NCBI GenBank assembly: GCA_028293685.1
Contig: JAQGOI010000261.1
Span: 1-12,574 of the forward strand
Source of the DNA: Lysobacteraceae bacterium
GTDB taxonomy: Bacteria; Pseudomonadota; Gammaproteobacteria; Xanthomonadales; Xanthomonadaceae
Length of the DNA: 12,574 nucleotides
Direction of reading: 5' to 3'
In this document: piece by piece, positions 1-8,125 of the stretch
Position numbering within the stretch: position 1 is the first letter of the stretch
How the letters are laid out: each line of letters begins with the position of its first letter
Made by a program: the position numbers and the translations under genes
Notes under the pieces: generated by a model
What the model was told of the DNA's origin: nothing
Database searches by the model: none
The model's input: the letters and a program-made list of their open reading frames with translations, nothing else

Positions 1-2
1 CG

Positions 3-917
3 GATCGCCATATCGAGGGTTCCCTCCTGTGGACAGCCAACAACCGTGTCCTGGACGGCACCGCCCTTGCGCAGGTCGGTGATGGTGGTTATGCGCTCGG
101 CGCTCGTGCCAGTCAGATCCGTGATGATTTGAAGACCCGTCGCTCATTCACCGAACGCGATCTGCTCGCAATCCAGCTGGATGACCGCGCGCTGTTCCTT
201 CGGCGCTGGTGGCAGTTGCTACAGGCCCAGGCCGCAACGGCGAGGTCCCCGGCGCTTGTCGACCTGGCACACGCATCAGGGACCTGGACCGGGCATGCAA
301 GCGTGGACTCCGTCAGCTACCGCGTGGTGCGGGCATGGCGGGCAGCGGTGCACGCGCGCCTGCTCGACGGCCTCACCGCACCAGCGCAGGCTGCAATTGG
401 CGATGCTTTTGCAATGCCCGACCTGCCGCAGTTCGAAGGCGTCGCCTGGCCGCTGGTGACACAACGCCCGGTCAACCTGTTGCCGCGCCGTTTCGCCAGC
501 TGGAATGCGTTGTTCGAAGACGCCGCCAGCGAGGTACGCAATGACCTCGTCAAGCAAGGTCCTTTGGCCCAACGCACTTGGGGCGAACGCAACACCGCAC
601 GCATCTGCCATCCGCTTTCCATGACATTGCCGGGCTTCGCCAGGCGCCTGCTGTGCATGCCTTTCGAGCCTTTACCCGGCGACACCAACATGCCGCGCGT
701 CGCCGGCTCCGATTTTGGCGCGTCGGAACGGATGGTGGTTTCGCCAGGACACGAAGCCGACGGCTTCATCCACATGCCCGGCGGACAAAGCGGACATCCG
801 CTGTCGCCGTATTGGGGCGCTGGTCACGAGGATTGGGTGCACGGACGACCAACGCCGTTCCTGCCGGGCAAAGCCGAGCACGTGCTTCGGTTGATTCCGG
901 CAGGTCGCTCTTCGTAG
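3..917 (+). CDS. Penicillin acylase (peptidase S45) family protein, C-terminal part, 5' end outside window
   Basis: An open frame enters from the left edge and gives 304 residues before the TAG at 915-917. It resembles the C-terminal part of the beta subunit of penicillin acylase/penicillin amidase (Ntn-hydrolase, family S45) proteins. The visible family-like stretches are LWTANNRV near the start, GARASQIRD about 35 residues in, and GGQSGHPLSPYW near the end, followed by a tail ending in a PFLPGKAEHVLRL segment. Members are usually exported, cut themselves into alpha and beta chains, and hydrolyse amide bonds in beta-lactams, acyl-homoserine lactones or other acylated compounds. The self-cleavage site and the N-terminal catalytic Ser are upstream of the window, so substrate and activity cannot be judged. 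A TTG at 129 could be read as a start, but homology continues upstream of it, so it is internal. The gene converges on dapE, and its stop codon lies inside a REP repeat. Confidence 0.85.
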   Translation, partial: DRHIEGSLLWTANNRVLDGTALAQVGDGGYALGARASQIRDDLKTRRSFTERDLLAIQLDDRALFLRRWWQLLQAQAATARSPALVDLAHASGTWTGHASVDSVSYRVVRAWRAAVHARLLDGLTAPAQAAIGDAFAMPDLPQFEGVAWPLVTQRPVNLLPRRFASWNALFEDAASEVRNDLVKQGPLAQRTWGERNTARICHPLSMTLPGFARRLLCMPFEPLPGDTNMPRVAGSDFGASERMVVSPGHEADGFIHMPGGQSGHPLSPYWGAGHEDWVHGRPTPFLPGKAEHVLRLIPAGRSS

Positions 918-987
918 GAGCGGCTTGCAGCGGCGAGCTGGTTCGACCGATCGAGGCAATCAACGGGCCGGCTGAAGCCGCTCCTGC
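914..987. repeat. Inverted pair of GTAG-type REP units between convergent genes
   Basis: Two related units face each other. The left unit (914-936) reads GTAGGAGCGGCTTGCAGC and onward. The right unit (965-987), read on the minus strand, begins GCAGGAGCGGCTTCAGCC. The arms AGGAGCGGCTT (916-926) and AAGCCGCTCCT (975-985) are perfect 11-base complements, and pairing continues inward with a one-base bulge. The loop is roughly 932-970. This is the organisation of bacterial interspersed mosaic elements, and the GTAG head matches the REP class known from Stenotrophomonas. It may act as a bidirectional transcription barrier or mRNA 3' stabiliser for the S45 gene and dapE; that role is inferred from position. 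No T-tract is present. Confidence 0.75.
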
Positions 988-997
988 AACACCGCCA

Positions 998-2128
998 TCA
1001 ACCAGGCAGCAGGCGCTCGATGAGCGCCAGATACAGGTCGGGTAGCGCTTCGAGGTCCGCGACCGACACGTGTTCGTCGACCTTGTGGATGCTGGCATTG
1101 ACCGGCCCGATCTCGATGCACTGGACACCGAGCGGCGCAATGAACCGTGCATCGGACGTGCCACCGCCGGTACTTTCCTCAGGCACATGTCCGGAGAAGC
1201 GTGCAAGCACTTCGCGCGCGGCTGTGCGCAAGGGACCTTCCGGCGTGTGGAAGGGTTCGCCGCCGCGCTGCCAGCGGATCGCATACTCGAGCCCGTGTCG
1301 CTGCAACACCTCTTCGCACTCGTGCTCCAGGCGTTCGGCATTCCACGTCGGATTGAACCGCAGGTTGAACAACACCTGCAGGTCACCTGGAATGACATTG
1401 TTGGCGCCCGTTCCCGCGTGCACGTTGCTGATCTGGAAACTCGTCGCGGGAAACGACGCGTAACCGTCATCCCATTTGCGCGCAGCAAGCTCGACAAGCG
1501 CAGGCAATGCCTGGTGAACCGGATTGCGTGCCTTTTCGGGGTATGCAACATGGCCCTGCACGCCTTTCACGGTGAGCGTGGCAGACAGCGTGCCACGGCG
1601 ACCGACTCGCAACAGGTCGCCGAGGATGGTTTTCGAGGAAGGTTCGCCGGTGATGCACCAGTCGATGACCTGTCCGCGCTCGCGGAACACGTCGGCGACC
1701 CTGCGAACACCGTCGATCGCGTCGCCCTCCTCGTCGGAGGTCAGCAACAATGCGACCGTGCCGCGGTGGTCGGGGTTCGCAGCGACGAATCGTTCCACCG
1801 CGATCACGAACGCCGCCACGCTGCCCTTCATGTCGGCGGCGCCGCGTCCGTACAGGTTGCCGCCGCGTACGACCGGTTCGAAGGGATCGCTGCTCCACGC
1901 TTCGCGCGGCCCGCTCGGCACCACGTCGGTATGGCCAAGCAACATCAGCACCGGTCCGGCCGAACCATGCGTTGCCCACAGGTTTTCGACTGTGCCAAAA
2001 CGCAATGACTCGCAGGCGAAACCGGCACGGGCCAGTCGCTCCGCGACGAGGACCTGGCAGCCGGAGTCATCGGGTGTGACCGAAGGGCGTGCGATCAACT
2101 GCTTTGCCAGCTCAAGTACCTGGCTCAC
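998..2128 (-). CDS. dapE: Succinyl-diaminopimelate desuccinylase DapE
   Basis: The product is 376 residues, the usual length for DapE. This M20 metallopeptidase hydrolyses N-succinyl-LL-2,6-diaminopimelate to LL-diaminopimelate and succinate, for lysine and peptidoglycan synthesis in the cytoplasm. Metal and catalytic residues are visible: GHTDVV (His66, Asp68), GRGAADMKG (bridging Asp99), TSDEEG (catalytic Glu133 and Glu134), and a C-terminal [10 protein letters not shown] followed by the SIHKVDEHV histidine. The GTG start at 2128-2126 is chosen because it gives the family N-terminus ([20 protein letters not shown]) and overlaps the TGA of the upstream gene as GTGA. The frame stays open further upstream, but that stretch runs through the yffB-like gene and does not look like protein. 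I see no Shine-Dalgarno sequence before the GTG, so translation probably depends on coupling. It is the last gene of the map-glnD-dapD-yffB-dapE operon. Confidence 0.95.
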   Translation of the reverse strand: MSQVLELAKQLIARPSVTPDDSGCQVLVAERLARAGFACESLRFGTVENLWATHGSAGPVLMLLGHTDVVPSGPREAWSSDPFEPVVRGGNLYGRGAADMKGSVAAFVIAVERFVAANPDHRGTVALLLTSDEEGDAIDGVRRVADVFRERGQVIDWCITGEPSSKTILGDLLRVGRRGTLSATLTVKGVQGHVAYPEKARNPVHQALPALVELAARKWDDGYASFPATSFQISNVHAGTGANNVIPGDLQVLFNLRFNPTWNAERLEHECEEVLQRHGLEYAIRWQRGGEPFHTPEGPLRTAAREVLARFSGHVPEESTGGGTSDARFIAPLGVQCIEIGPVNASIHKVDEHVSVADLEALPDLYLALIERLLPG

Positions 2129-2484
2129 CTGGCGGTGCCAAAGCGCTGCTTGAATCCGTTGTCGCTGAATCCCTGCGACACGCTTCCGTCCGTCGCGACC
2201 ACGACCGGACGCCGGATCAACTGCGGATACTCGCGCAACAAGACCTTCCACTCGGCATCCGATCCGGGTGCCTTGCGATGCGGCGACAGGTTCCGCCAGG
2301 TCGTTGACGACTTGTTGACCATCAGGTCCCAACCGCCGACCTGCTCCTTCCAGTCGAGCAGCGTTTCGGGCGACTGTGGGTGACCGCGGTAGTCGACGAA
2401 CGTGTGTGCGATGCCATGGCGCTCGAGCCACTTGCGGGCTTTTTTGCAGCTATCGCAAGCGTCGAGCCCGTACAACGTCGTCAT
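2125..2484 (-). CDS. yffB: ArsC/Spx-family thioredoxin-fold protein, YffB-like
   Basis: A 119-residue protein of the ArsC/Spx/MgsR family, closest to E. coli YffB, a putative thiol reductase whose gene also lies just upstream of dapE. The start of the fold, [20 protein letters not shown], carries a CxxC pair (Cys10, Cys13). TTWR (61-64), a late RRP (91-93, the cis-proline side of the active site) and a final GFSDNGF complete the family pattern. From memory, E. coli YffB has only the first of the two cysteines, so the second may make this a disulfide-type enzyme; this is inference. The ATG at 2484 is supported by AGGA eight bases upstream and by the family N-terminus; 15 further in-frame codons upstream do not look coding. 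It lies 61 bases after dapD and its TGA overlaps the dapE GTG. True arsenate reduction is not indicated. Confidence 0.85.
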   Translation of the reverse strand: MTTLYGLDACDSCKKARKWLERHGIAHTFVDYRGHPQSPETLLDWKEQVGGWDLMVNKSSTTWRNLSPHRKAPGSDAEWKVLLREYPQLIRRPVVVATDGSVSQGFSDNGFKQRFGTAR

Positions 2485-2506
2485 GTCCGATGTCCTGCCT
2501 GCGTTG

Positions 2507-2520
2507 CGGCCCGGAGGCCG
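2507..2520. other. Short hairpin in the dapD-yffB gap
   Basis: CGGCC (2507-2511) and GGCCG (2516-2520) form a 5-base GC stem with a 4-base loop, in the only real gap (2485-2545) of the minus-strand operon. On the transcribed strand the loop is TCCG. There is no T-tract, so it is not an intrinsic terminator. It could tune mRNA stability between dapD and yffB, or it may be chance in GC-rich DNA. Confidence 0.25.
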
Positions 2521-2545
2521 GAAGCGCACCGCGTGAGAATGAAGT

Positions 2546-3442
2546 TCAATCCGCCAGCCCGCGCAGCAGCTCGTTGATCGATGTCTTGGCCCTTGTCCGG
2601 GCGTCGACTTTCTTGACGATCACCGCGCAGTACAACGAATGGCTGCCATCTGCGGCGGGCAGCTGGCCGGAAACGACCACGCTGCCCGAGGGTATACGAC
2701 CATACGTGATTTCTCCCGTCGCACGGTCGTAGATGCGTGTCGACTGCCCAAGGAACACGCCCATCCCGATCACGCTGTGATGGCCGACGATCATGCCCTC
2801 GACGACTTCCGAACGCGCGCCGATGAAACAGTGATCCTCGATGATGGTCGGTGCTGCCTGCAGTGGCTCGAGAACGCCGCCGATGCCGGCACCGCCCGAC
2901 AGATGGCAATGCCTGCCGATCTGCGCGCAGCTGCCGACCGTCGCCCAGGTGTCGATCATCGTGCCCGCGCCGATATGCGCGCCGATATTGAGAAAACTCG
3001 GCATCAGGACCACGTCCTTGCCGATGAAGGTGCCCCGCCGCACGACGGCGCCCGGCACGACCCGCGCGCCCAGCTTGCGGAACTGTGATTCATCAAAGCC
3101 GGCGAACCGCGCCGGCACCTTGTCCCAGAACGGTGCGGGCTCGGCCTCGATCAGTTCCATTTCCTGCGTTCTGAAGAACAGCAACACGGCTTTCTTCAAC
3201 CATTCGTTGACCGTCCAGCCACCCTCACCATCGGGTTGCGCAACGCGAAACTCCCCGGATTCCAGGCCCGCAATCACCCGCTCGACGGTCGGTGCGGTCG
3301 AGCCCTCGAGCTCCTCGGGGGTCAACATCGTGCGCCGCTCCCACGCGCTCTCGATCATGAACCTGAGTTCCTCGGTGCCGGTGCTCTTGGGCCTCGGCTT
3401 CGCCTTGGCGACCTTTTTGGCGACGGTCTTGCGCTCGGTCAT
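2546..3442 (-). CDS. dapD: Tetrahydrodipicolinate N-succinyltransferase DapD
   Basis: The product is 298 residues. DapD transfers succinyl from succinyl-CoA to 2,3,4,5-tetrahydrodipicolinate, the entry step of the succinylase branch to diaminopimelate and lysine; DapE acts two steps later. The sequence aligns by eye over its whole length with the E. coli-type enzyme: WLKKAVLL in the N-terminal domain, a left-handed beta-helix hexapeptide region containing [30 protein letters not shown] and [12 protein letters not shown], then GQSTRIYDR and a C-terminal [16 protein letters not shown]. It has about 22 extra residues at the N-terminus rich in Lys/Ala/Pro ([11 protein letters not shown]). The ATG at 3442 is supported by AAGGAG about ten bases upstream and by an ATGA overlap with the glnD stop. 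The eight codons upstream of it lie inside glnD in another frame. Confidence 0.95.
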   Translation of the reverse strand: MTERKTVAKKVAKAKPRPKSTGTEELRFMIESAWERRTMLTPEELEGSTAPTVERVIAGLESGEFRVAQPDGEGGWTVNEWLKKAVLLFFRTQEMELIEAEPAPFWDKVPARFAGFDESQFRKLGARVVPGAVVRRGTFIGKDVVLMPSFLNIGAHIGAGTMIDTWATVGSCAQIGRHCHLSGGAGIGGVLEPLQAAPTIIEDHCFIGARSEVVEGMIVGHHSVIGMGVFLGQSTRIYDRATGEITYGRIPSGSVVVSGQLPAADGSHSLYCAVIVKKVDARTRAKTSINELLRGLAD

Positions 3443-6066
3443 TGCGTTGAATCTCCTTGCAGGCATGCCAGCAGCGCATCGCGTAACGCGCGTTGCTCCC
3501 CGGCATCGATGAGTGGGCGATCATGTTCGTCGGTGATCTCGAAAACGTCCTCGGCTCGCGCGCCGAACGTCGCGATGCGGGCGTCGTGGACGCGCAGGCG
3601 CTGTTGCCGCAACACGCGTGCCACATCGGCCAGCAGGCCCGGGCGATCCGTCGACACCAGGCTCAGAACGGTACGACTGCCGCCACGGTCCGACGCGTCC
3701 AACTGCACCTGCGGGGCCAGTTGGAAATGACGCAGATGCCGGGGCTGGGTACGGCGAGCTGGAATCACGCGGTCAAGATCGGGGGCGGACAGCGCCCTGG
3801 CCAGGAATGTCTCGATCTCCTGCGGATCGATCGGATGCTGCCGCGAAGGAACGATCACGAAGACATCGAAGACATTTCCGGCCGGCCCATCGAGAAGCCT
3901 TGCCTGCTGGATTGCATACCCTGCACGGTCGAGCGTGGCGGCAATGGCCGCGAACAGTCCGTCGCGATCAGGAGAATGGACGAAAACCTCGAGTGCGCCG
4001 GCCTGCGCGAGCGAACGCACGCTGACGGCGGTGTCCTGCTCGCCGATGCCACGCAGGACACTCGCCTGCCAAGCCACCTGGTCGGCGCGGCTGCGGAGGA
4101 ATCCGGCACCGGGCATGCGTTCGAACACGCCATCGATCGCTTCCTCGCCGATTCCCGCCTTTGCAAGCAGCGCCCGTGCGGCGGCACGTGTTTCGGACAT
4201 CTGCTCGTCCACAGCCAGCGGGTTTTCGAGCCCACGCGCAAGTGCAAGTCGCGTCGCGGTGTAAAGGTCGGCGAGCAGCCGGTCCTTCCACGCATTCCAC
4301 AGCTTGGGAGAAGTGCCGGCAATGTCGGCGCACGTCATCAGGTACAGCAGGTCAAGGCGCTCCTGATTGGAGACGAGCGTCGCAAACCCGTGGATGACTT
4401 CGGGGTCGCTGATGTCCTGCTTCTGGGCGGTCACCGACATGACCAGGTGCTTGTCAACCAGCCACGCGACGGAATCGGTATCGTTGTTGCCCAGTCCGTG
4501 CGCCACGCAGAATTCGTTTGCCTCGATCGCCCCGAGTTGCGAATGATCGCCTCCCAGGCCCTTGGCAATGTCGTGGAAAAGCCCGGCCAGTAACAACAAC
4601 TCGGGCTTGCGCAGACGCGGCCAGATATCGTGCGCGATGGCAAAGCGCTCATCGGCTGCGCCGGAGGCGAACGATGCGATGTTCTGCAGCACCGCCACCG
4701 TGTGCCTGTCGACCGTGAACACATGGAACAGGTCGAACTGCATCCGCCCGGACACACGCGCGAATGCCGGCAGCCAGCGGCCGAGAACGCCGAGGCGCGC
4801 CATCCGCGTCAGCGTGTCGACCGGCTGCACTCCCGTCAACAGCCCCATGAAGGCGGCGCGTTGGCTCGCGCTGGCCGCGTGGTAGTCCGGTAATGTCGGC
4901 AGCGCTTCAGCCAGCGCACGCGCTGTCTGCGAATGCAGGCCGCGTAATTCCGGATGCTGCGCCCAGACTCCGAACATCGCGAAGACAGCGTCGACATTCC
5001 CTGGCCAGTTCGAATCGGCTGCACGCAGGTAACCACGGTGCGATTCGAACCCGAAAACAAGCGGCTCTGGCTGTGCCTCCCCTTCCAGTTGCTCTTCGAA
5101 CCGCTGCAGCAACCGTTCGTTGACGCGCAGCACGAGCGCGGCGCTGCGGTAGAACTCCTGCATCATCTGCTCGACCGCAAGGCTCCCCGGAATGTCCAGG
5201 TATCCAAGACGCGCCGCGAGCGCCTTCTGATGGTCGAAGCGCAGGCGCTCATCCGGTTTCCCGGCCGTCAGATGCAAACCAAAGCGCAACCGCGACAGGA
5301 TGCGGCGTTGCTTTTCGATCGTCGCGTATTCGTCGGCGCCCAGTTGGCCCAACTGGATCAACGGCTCGAGGCCGTGGGAGCCGAGCAGCCGCAAAGCCAT
5401 CCAGCGCAGCGTCTGTACGTCACGCAGACCGCCCGGACCCTCCTTCAAATTCGGTTCGAGGTTGTCGCTGGTGTCGTCGAAGCGCGCATGGCGAAGGCGT
5501 TGTTCCTCGCGCTTGGCGACGAAATACACCTGCGGCGACCAGCAGGCCTCAGGGGAGACCGATGCCGACAGGACCGCGAGGGCGGGCGGACCGGCGAGCT
5601 GCCGCGCTTCCAGTATTGCGGTCAGGACCGTGATGTCGTCTTCGGCCGCCTGTGTGCACTGCGCGGCGGAGCGCACCGCATGACCCACCGGTAACCCGGC
5701 ATCCCAGAGCAGCGCAAACAGGCGCGCCAATGCTTCCTGATGGGACTGTTGCGCGGCGGCGTCGGCCAGCACCAGCAGGTCGACATCCGAATGCGGAAAC
5801 AACTCGCCACGCCCATAGCCCCCAACGGCGAACATCGACAGTGATGCATCGGATTCGATGCATCGATCCCACGCTTGCATGACCACGCCGTCGACGAAGC
5901 GCGTGCGAGCCCGGATCAGCACATCGATCTCGTCCCCCTGATCGAAGCGCGCGGCCAGCGCCGCGTCTTCAACGCCCAGCGCGGCGCGGCTTGCGGCCGC
6001 CCACCGGCTGTCGGAATGGTCCAGCAGCCGTCCGGGGCGTTGGTTGGCAGCGTCCGGCCTGTTCAC
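3439..6066 (-). CDS. glnD: Bifunctional PII uridylyltransferase/uridylyl-removing enzyme GlnD
   Basis: The product is 875 residues (E. coli GlnD is about 890). GlnD senses glutamine, adding UMP to PII proteins (GlnB/GlnK) when nitrogen is scarce and removing it when glutamine is high. Domains in order: a nucleotidyltransferase site with [15 protein letters not shown] (82-96; metal-binding Asp94 and Asp96), the GlnD-specific [11 protein letters not shown] (206-216), an HD hydrolase domain with DRHT (453-456) and FHDIAKG (497-503) followed by DHSQLG, and two ACT domains at about 690-760 and 798-870. The GTG start at 6066 overlaps the map stop as GTGA and gives a normal length. The frame is open for 90 more codons, but these lie inside map and read as arginine-rich nonsense. 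No clear ribosome binding site precedes the GTG, which fits coupling to map. The TGA at 3441-3439 overlaps the dapD ATG. All catalytic motifs look intact. Confidence 0.95.
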   Translation of the reverse strand: MNRPDAANQRPGRLLDHSDSRWAAASRAALGVEDAALAARFDQGDEIDVLIRARTRFVDGVVMQAWDRCIESDASLSMFAVGGYGRGELFPHSDVDLLVLADAAAQQSHQEALARLFALLWDAGLPVGHAVRSAAQCTQAAEDDITVLTAILEARQLAGPPALAVLSASVSPEACWSPQVYFVAKREEQRLRHARFDDTSDNLEPNLKEGPGGLRDVQTLRWMALRLLGSHGLEPLIQLGQLGADEYATIEKQRRILSRLRFGLHLTAGKPDERLRFDHQKALAARLGYLDIPGSLAVEQMMQEFYRSAALVLRVNERLLQRFEEQLEGEAQPEPLVFGFESHRGYLRAADSNWPGNVDAVFAMFGVWAQHPELRGLHSQTARALAEALPTLPDYHAASASQRAAFMGLLTGVQPVDTLTRMARLGVLGRWLPAFARVSGRMQFDLFHVFTVDRHTVAVLQNIASFASGAADERFAIAHDIWPRLRKPELLLLAGLFHDIAKGLGGDHSQLGAIEANEFCVAHGLGNNDTDSVAWLVDKHLVMSVTAQKQDISDPEVIHGFATLVSNQERLDLLYLMTCADIAGTSPKLWNAWKDRLLADLYTATRLALARGLENPLAVDEQMSETRAAARALLAKAGIGEEAIDGVFERMPGAGFLRSRADQVAWQASVLRGIGEQDTAVSVRSLAQAGALEVFVHSPDRDGLFAAIAATLDRAGYAIQQARLLDGPAGNVFDVFVIVPSRQHPIDPQEIETFLARALSAPDLDRVIPARRTQPRHLRHFQLAPQVQLDASDRGGSRTVLSLVSTDRPGLLADVARVLRQQRLRVHDARIATFGARAEDVFEITDEHDRPLIDAGEQRALRDALLACLQGDSTQ

Positions 6067-6839
6067 AGGTCGTTGTCGTCGCCCGGAAGCCTGGTGAGGA
6101 TTTCGACGCCGTCCTCGGTCACGGCCACGGTGTGTTCCCACTGCGCCGAGAGCTTTCGATCCTTCGTGACCACGGTCCAGCCGTCGGGCAGCAGGCGGGT
6201 GTAACGGTTGCCCTCGTTGATCATCGGCTCGATGGTGAAGGTCATGCCTTTCCTGAGCACCAGGCCGTCGCCGGGTCGGCCGTAATGCAGCACCTGCGGA
6301 TCGTCGTGATAGACCCTGCCGATGCCATGGCCGCAATATTCTCGCACCACGGAAAAGCGCTGCGACTCGGCGTATTGCTGGATGGCATGGCCGACATCGC
6401 CCAGTGTCGCCCCGGGCCGTACGGCACGGATGCCACGGAACATCGCTTCCCGCGTGACCTCGACCAGGCGCCGCGCCATCACCGATGGCGTGCCGGCGTA
6501 GTACATGCGGCTGGTATCACCGTGCCAGCCATCCTTGATGACGGTGACGTCGATGTTGAGGATGTCGCCGTCGCGGAGCACTTTTCCCGAACTGGGAATG
6601 CCGTGGCAGATGACGTTGTTGACGGACGTGCAAACCGTGGCCGGAAATCCGCGATAGCCGACATTGGCCGGGATCGCCTGCTGCACGTTGACGATGTGAT
6701 CGTGGCAGATCCGGTCGAGTTCTTCGGTGCTGACACCCGGCTTTACATGCGGTGCGACGACCTGCAGCACCTCGGCGGCGAGACGGCCGGCGACGCGCAT
6801 TTTCTCGATTTCATCAGGAGTCTTGGGCGCTATCTGCAT
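6063..6839 (-). CDS. map: Type I methionine aminopeptidase
   Basis: The product is 258 residues, normal for a bacterial type Ia enzyme. It removes the initiator methionine from new proteins. All catalytic and metal-binding residues fall at the E. coli positions: His79 (NNVICHGIP), Asp97 (LNIDVTV), Asp108 (HGDTSRM), His171 (GHGIG), Glu204 (TIEPMIN) and Glu235 (QWEHTVAV). The start at 6839 gives the expected N-terminus ([15 protein letters not shown]). A GGAG sits only two bases from this ATG, too close to be a good ribosome binding site. It is the first gene of the minus-strand operon and diverges from rpsB, an arrangement shared with E. coli and many gammaproteobacteria. Its TGA overlaps the glnD GTG. 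Confidence 0.97.
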   Translation of the reverse strand: MQIAPKTPDEIEKMRVAGRLAAEVLQVVAPHVKPGVSTEELDRICHDHIVNVQQAIPANVGYRGFPATVCTSVNNVICHGIPSSGKVLRDGDILNIDVTVIKDGWHGDTSRMYYAGTPSVMARRLVEVTREAMFRGIRAVRPGATLGDVGHAIQQYAESQRFSVVREYCGHGIGRVYHDDPQVLHYGRPGDGLVLRKGMTFTIEPMINEGNRYTRLLPDGWTVVTKDRKLSAQWEHTVAVTEDGVEILTRLPGDDNDL

Positions 6840-6845
6840 GGCTCC

Positions 6846-6851
6846 ATTATC
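6846..6851 (-). promoter_or_regulatory. Possible -10 box for map, giving a leaderless transcript
   Basis: On the minus strand the sequence just before the map ATG reads GATAATGGAGCATG. GATAAT differs from the consensus TATAAT at one base. Its downstream end is seven bases from the A of the ATG, the usual distance to a transcription start, so initiation would fall on or next to the start codon. No good -35 hexamer is visible at 16-18 bases. The call rests on the -10 match, the missing ribosome binding site and the geometry. Confidence 0.35.
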
Positions 6852-6937
6852 GCCGATGCGGTTGCCTTACCTGCGACGTCGGCCAAACCGTCCCGTGCGC
6901 CGCCACCCGGGACAGGCTTTCGAGGTTTTCGTCGAAG

Positions 6938-6989
6938 CAAAATTACATGCCCACTGCAGGTTGCCCGTCCGTGGGTTTGTCGCTACAAT
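6938..6989 (+). promoter_or_regulatory. Sigma-70 promoter of rpsB-tsf with UP-like element
   Basis: TTGCCC (6961-6966) and TACAAT (6984-6989) are separated by exactly 17 bases. An A/T-rich stretch CAAAATTACAT (6938-6948) lies where an UP element would contact the RNA polymerase alpha subunits, and it stands out against GC-rich surroundings. The predicted transcription start is about 6995-6998, giving an rpsB leader of roughly 225 bases. A strong promoter is expected for a ribosomal protein operon. The start site itself is inferred. Confidence 0.65.
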
Positions 6990-6995
6990 TCCGCG

Positions 6996-7223
6996 GCTGT
7001 TCCGGGCGAAGGTCCCAGGCAGCCGCCCACGTCGGGCGCAATCGACGAATCCACACCTGCTGCCATTCCCCGTGCCGGGGTGCCTGCGCGTCCACCCGGA
7101 TGCGAGGTTCGGACACGGAAGCAGCGGGGAGGCCCAACCCCGGAACCTTCGTCCCCGCACTTAATAATGCAGGGACGACCGCCATTACCCATAGGCGGGC
7201 GGTTCCCCATCGGAGTACCTGCA
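6996..7223 (+). promoter_or_regulatory. Structured rpsB 5' leader, candidate S2 autoregulatory element
   Basis: This stretch of about 228 bases holds no convincing gene but several strong hairpins. They are CCCCG/CGGGG (7068-7072/7076-7080); AGGTTC/GAACCT (7105-7110/7143-7148) directly stacked on CGGGG/CCCCG (7125-7129/7138-7142); a 10-position stem with one mismatch (7150-7159/7168-7177) closing the loop CTTAATAA; and, immediately adjoining it, ACCGCC/GGCGGT (7178-7183/7198-7203). The last ends nine bases before the GGAG ribosome binding site at 7212-7215, eight bases from the ATG. In E. coli, ribosomal protein S2 represses rpsB-tsf through the rpsB 5' UTR, and related leaders exist across gammaproteobacteria. 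The location and density of structure fit such an element; identity with the known motif is not proven here. Confidence 0.55.
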
Positions 7224-8081
7224 ATGCCCCAGATCACCATGCGCCAGATGCTGGAAGCCGGCGTCCATTTCGGCCACCAGACACGTTACTGGAATCCCAA
7301 GATGGGCCCGTACATCTTCGGCGCCCGCGGCAAGATCCACATCATCAACCTCGAGAAGACCGTGCCGCTGTTCAGCGACGCGATGAACTTCATCTCGGCG
7401 ATCGCGCAGAAGCGCGGCATGATCCTGTTCGTCGGCACCAAGCGCTCGGCGCGCGACGCGATCAAGGAAGAAGCCGAACGCTGCAACATGCCCTACATGA
7501 CCCAGCGCTGGCTCGGCGGCACCCTGACGAACTTCGCCACCGTCAAGAAGTCGGTGTCGCGCCTGAAGGAGCTGGAGGCCGGCGAGACCGACGGCAGTTT
7601 CCAGAAGCTGGTCAAGCACGAAGTCCTGGGCCTGCGTCGCGAGCGCGAGAAACTGTTCGCATCGCTCGGCGGCATCAAGGAAATGAACCGCTTGCCCGAT
7701 GCGTTGTTCGTGATCGATATCGGCCATGAAGACATCGCCATCAAGGAAGCCAAGAAGCTCGGCATCCCGGTGATCGCGGTCGTCGATACCAACTACGACC
7801 CGGCGCTGGTCGACTACCCGATTCCCGGCAACGACGATGCGATCCGTGCCGTGCAGCTGTACGCACGCGCTGCCGCTGACGCGGTGCTCGAAGGCAAGGC
7901 CGCCGCTCCCCAGGCCGCCGTGCGCGAGGACGAATTCGTCGAGCTCGATGCCGAAGGCAATCCGGTCAAGGCCGCACGCGGTCGCGCGCCCGCCAGGAAG
8001 CCGCCGGTGAAAAAGGCCGACGCGCCGAAGGCCGCCGACGAAGCAGCCCCTGCAGCCGAAGAAGCCCCAGCCGCCGAGTAA
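7224..8081 (+). CDS. rpsB: 30S ribosomal protein S2
   Basis: The product is 285 residues. S2 binds late on the back of the 30S subunit and helps seat S1. The core is clear: [22 protein letters not shown] at the N-terminus (13-26 holding the [14 protein letters not shown] signature), FVGTKRSA (69-76), [11 protein letters not shown] (94-104), [12 protein letters not shown] (155-166) and [12 protein letters not shown] (182-193). After about residue 222 comes a tail of some 60 residues rich in Ala, Pro, Lys and Glu, much longer than in E. coli S2 (241 residues in all). The ATG at 7224 is set by the family N-terminus and GGAG at 7212-7215. The frame is open far upstream, but this overlaps map, glnD and the leader and is not coding. 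It is the first gene of the rpsB-tsf operon and probably self-regulated through its leader. Confidence 0.98.
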   Translation: MPQITMRQMLEAGVHFGHQTRYWNPKMGPYIFGARGKIHIINLEKTVPLFSDAMNFISAIAQKRGMILFVGTKRSARDAIKEEAERCNMPYMTQRWLGGTLTNFATVKKSVSRLKELEAGETDGSFQKLVKHEVLGLRREREKLFASLGGIKEMNRLPDALFVIDIGHEDIAIKEAKKLGIPVIAVVDTNYDPALVDYPIPGNDDAIRAVQLYARAAADAVLEGKAAAPQAAVREDEFVELDAEGNPVKAARGRAPARKPPVKKADAPKAADEAAPAAEEAPAAE

Positions 8082-8090
8082 TCGTCTCGT

Positions 8091-8112
8091 GGCCGTGCGC
8101 AACGCGCGGCCG
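8091..8112 (+). other. GC-rich hairpin after rpsB
   Basis: GGCC plus GCGC (8091-8100, with a two-base bulge) can pair with GCGC plus GGCC (8104-8111) around the loop AAC, ten bases after the rpsB stop. No T-tract follows, so it is at most a weak attenuator or an RNA stability element between rpsB and tsf. Together with the REP pair just downstream it makes this gap unusually structured. Confidence 0.35.
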
Positions 8113-8125
8113 CATTTCACAACGC

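Noticed and set aside
2129..2431. 101-codon extension of dapE upstream
   Set aside because: It overlaps the YffB-like gene out of frame and shows no DapE similarity; the GTG at 2128 fits the family.
2125..2484. True arsenate reductase ArsC of an arsenic resistance operon
   Set aside because: No ars genes are nearby, and gene context next to dapE and overall similarity match YffB.
3493..4593. 366-residue plus-strand frame antisense to glnD
   Set aside because: A shadow frame typical of GC-rich DNA; glnD on the other strand has intact motifs throughout and this frame has no recognisable domain.
6067..6336. 90-codon extension of glnD into map
   Set aside because: It is arginine-rich and lies wholly inside map in another frame; the GTG at 6066 gives the normal GlnD length and a stop/start overlap.
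6942..6947. TGTAAT on the minus strand as a -10 box for a longer map leader
   Set aside because: The -35 position at 17 bases is GC-rich without TTGACA similarity, and the AT patch is better explained as the UP-like element of the rpsB promoter. It cannot be excluded.
5991..7223. In-frame extension of rpsB upstream, giving a 696-residue frame
   Set aside because: It runs antisense through map and glnD and across the structured leader, has no protein-like sequence, and the S2 N-terminus with a ribosome binding site begins at 7224.
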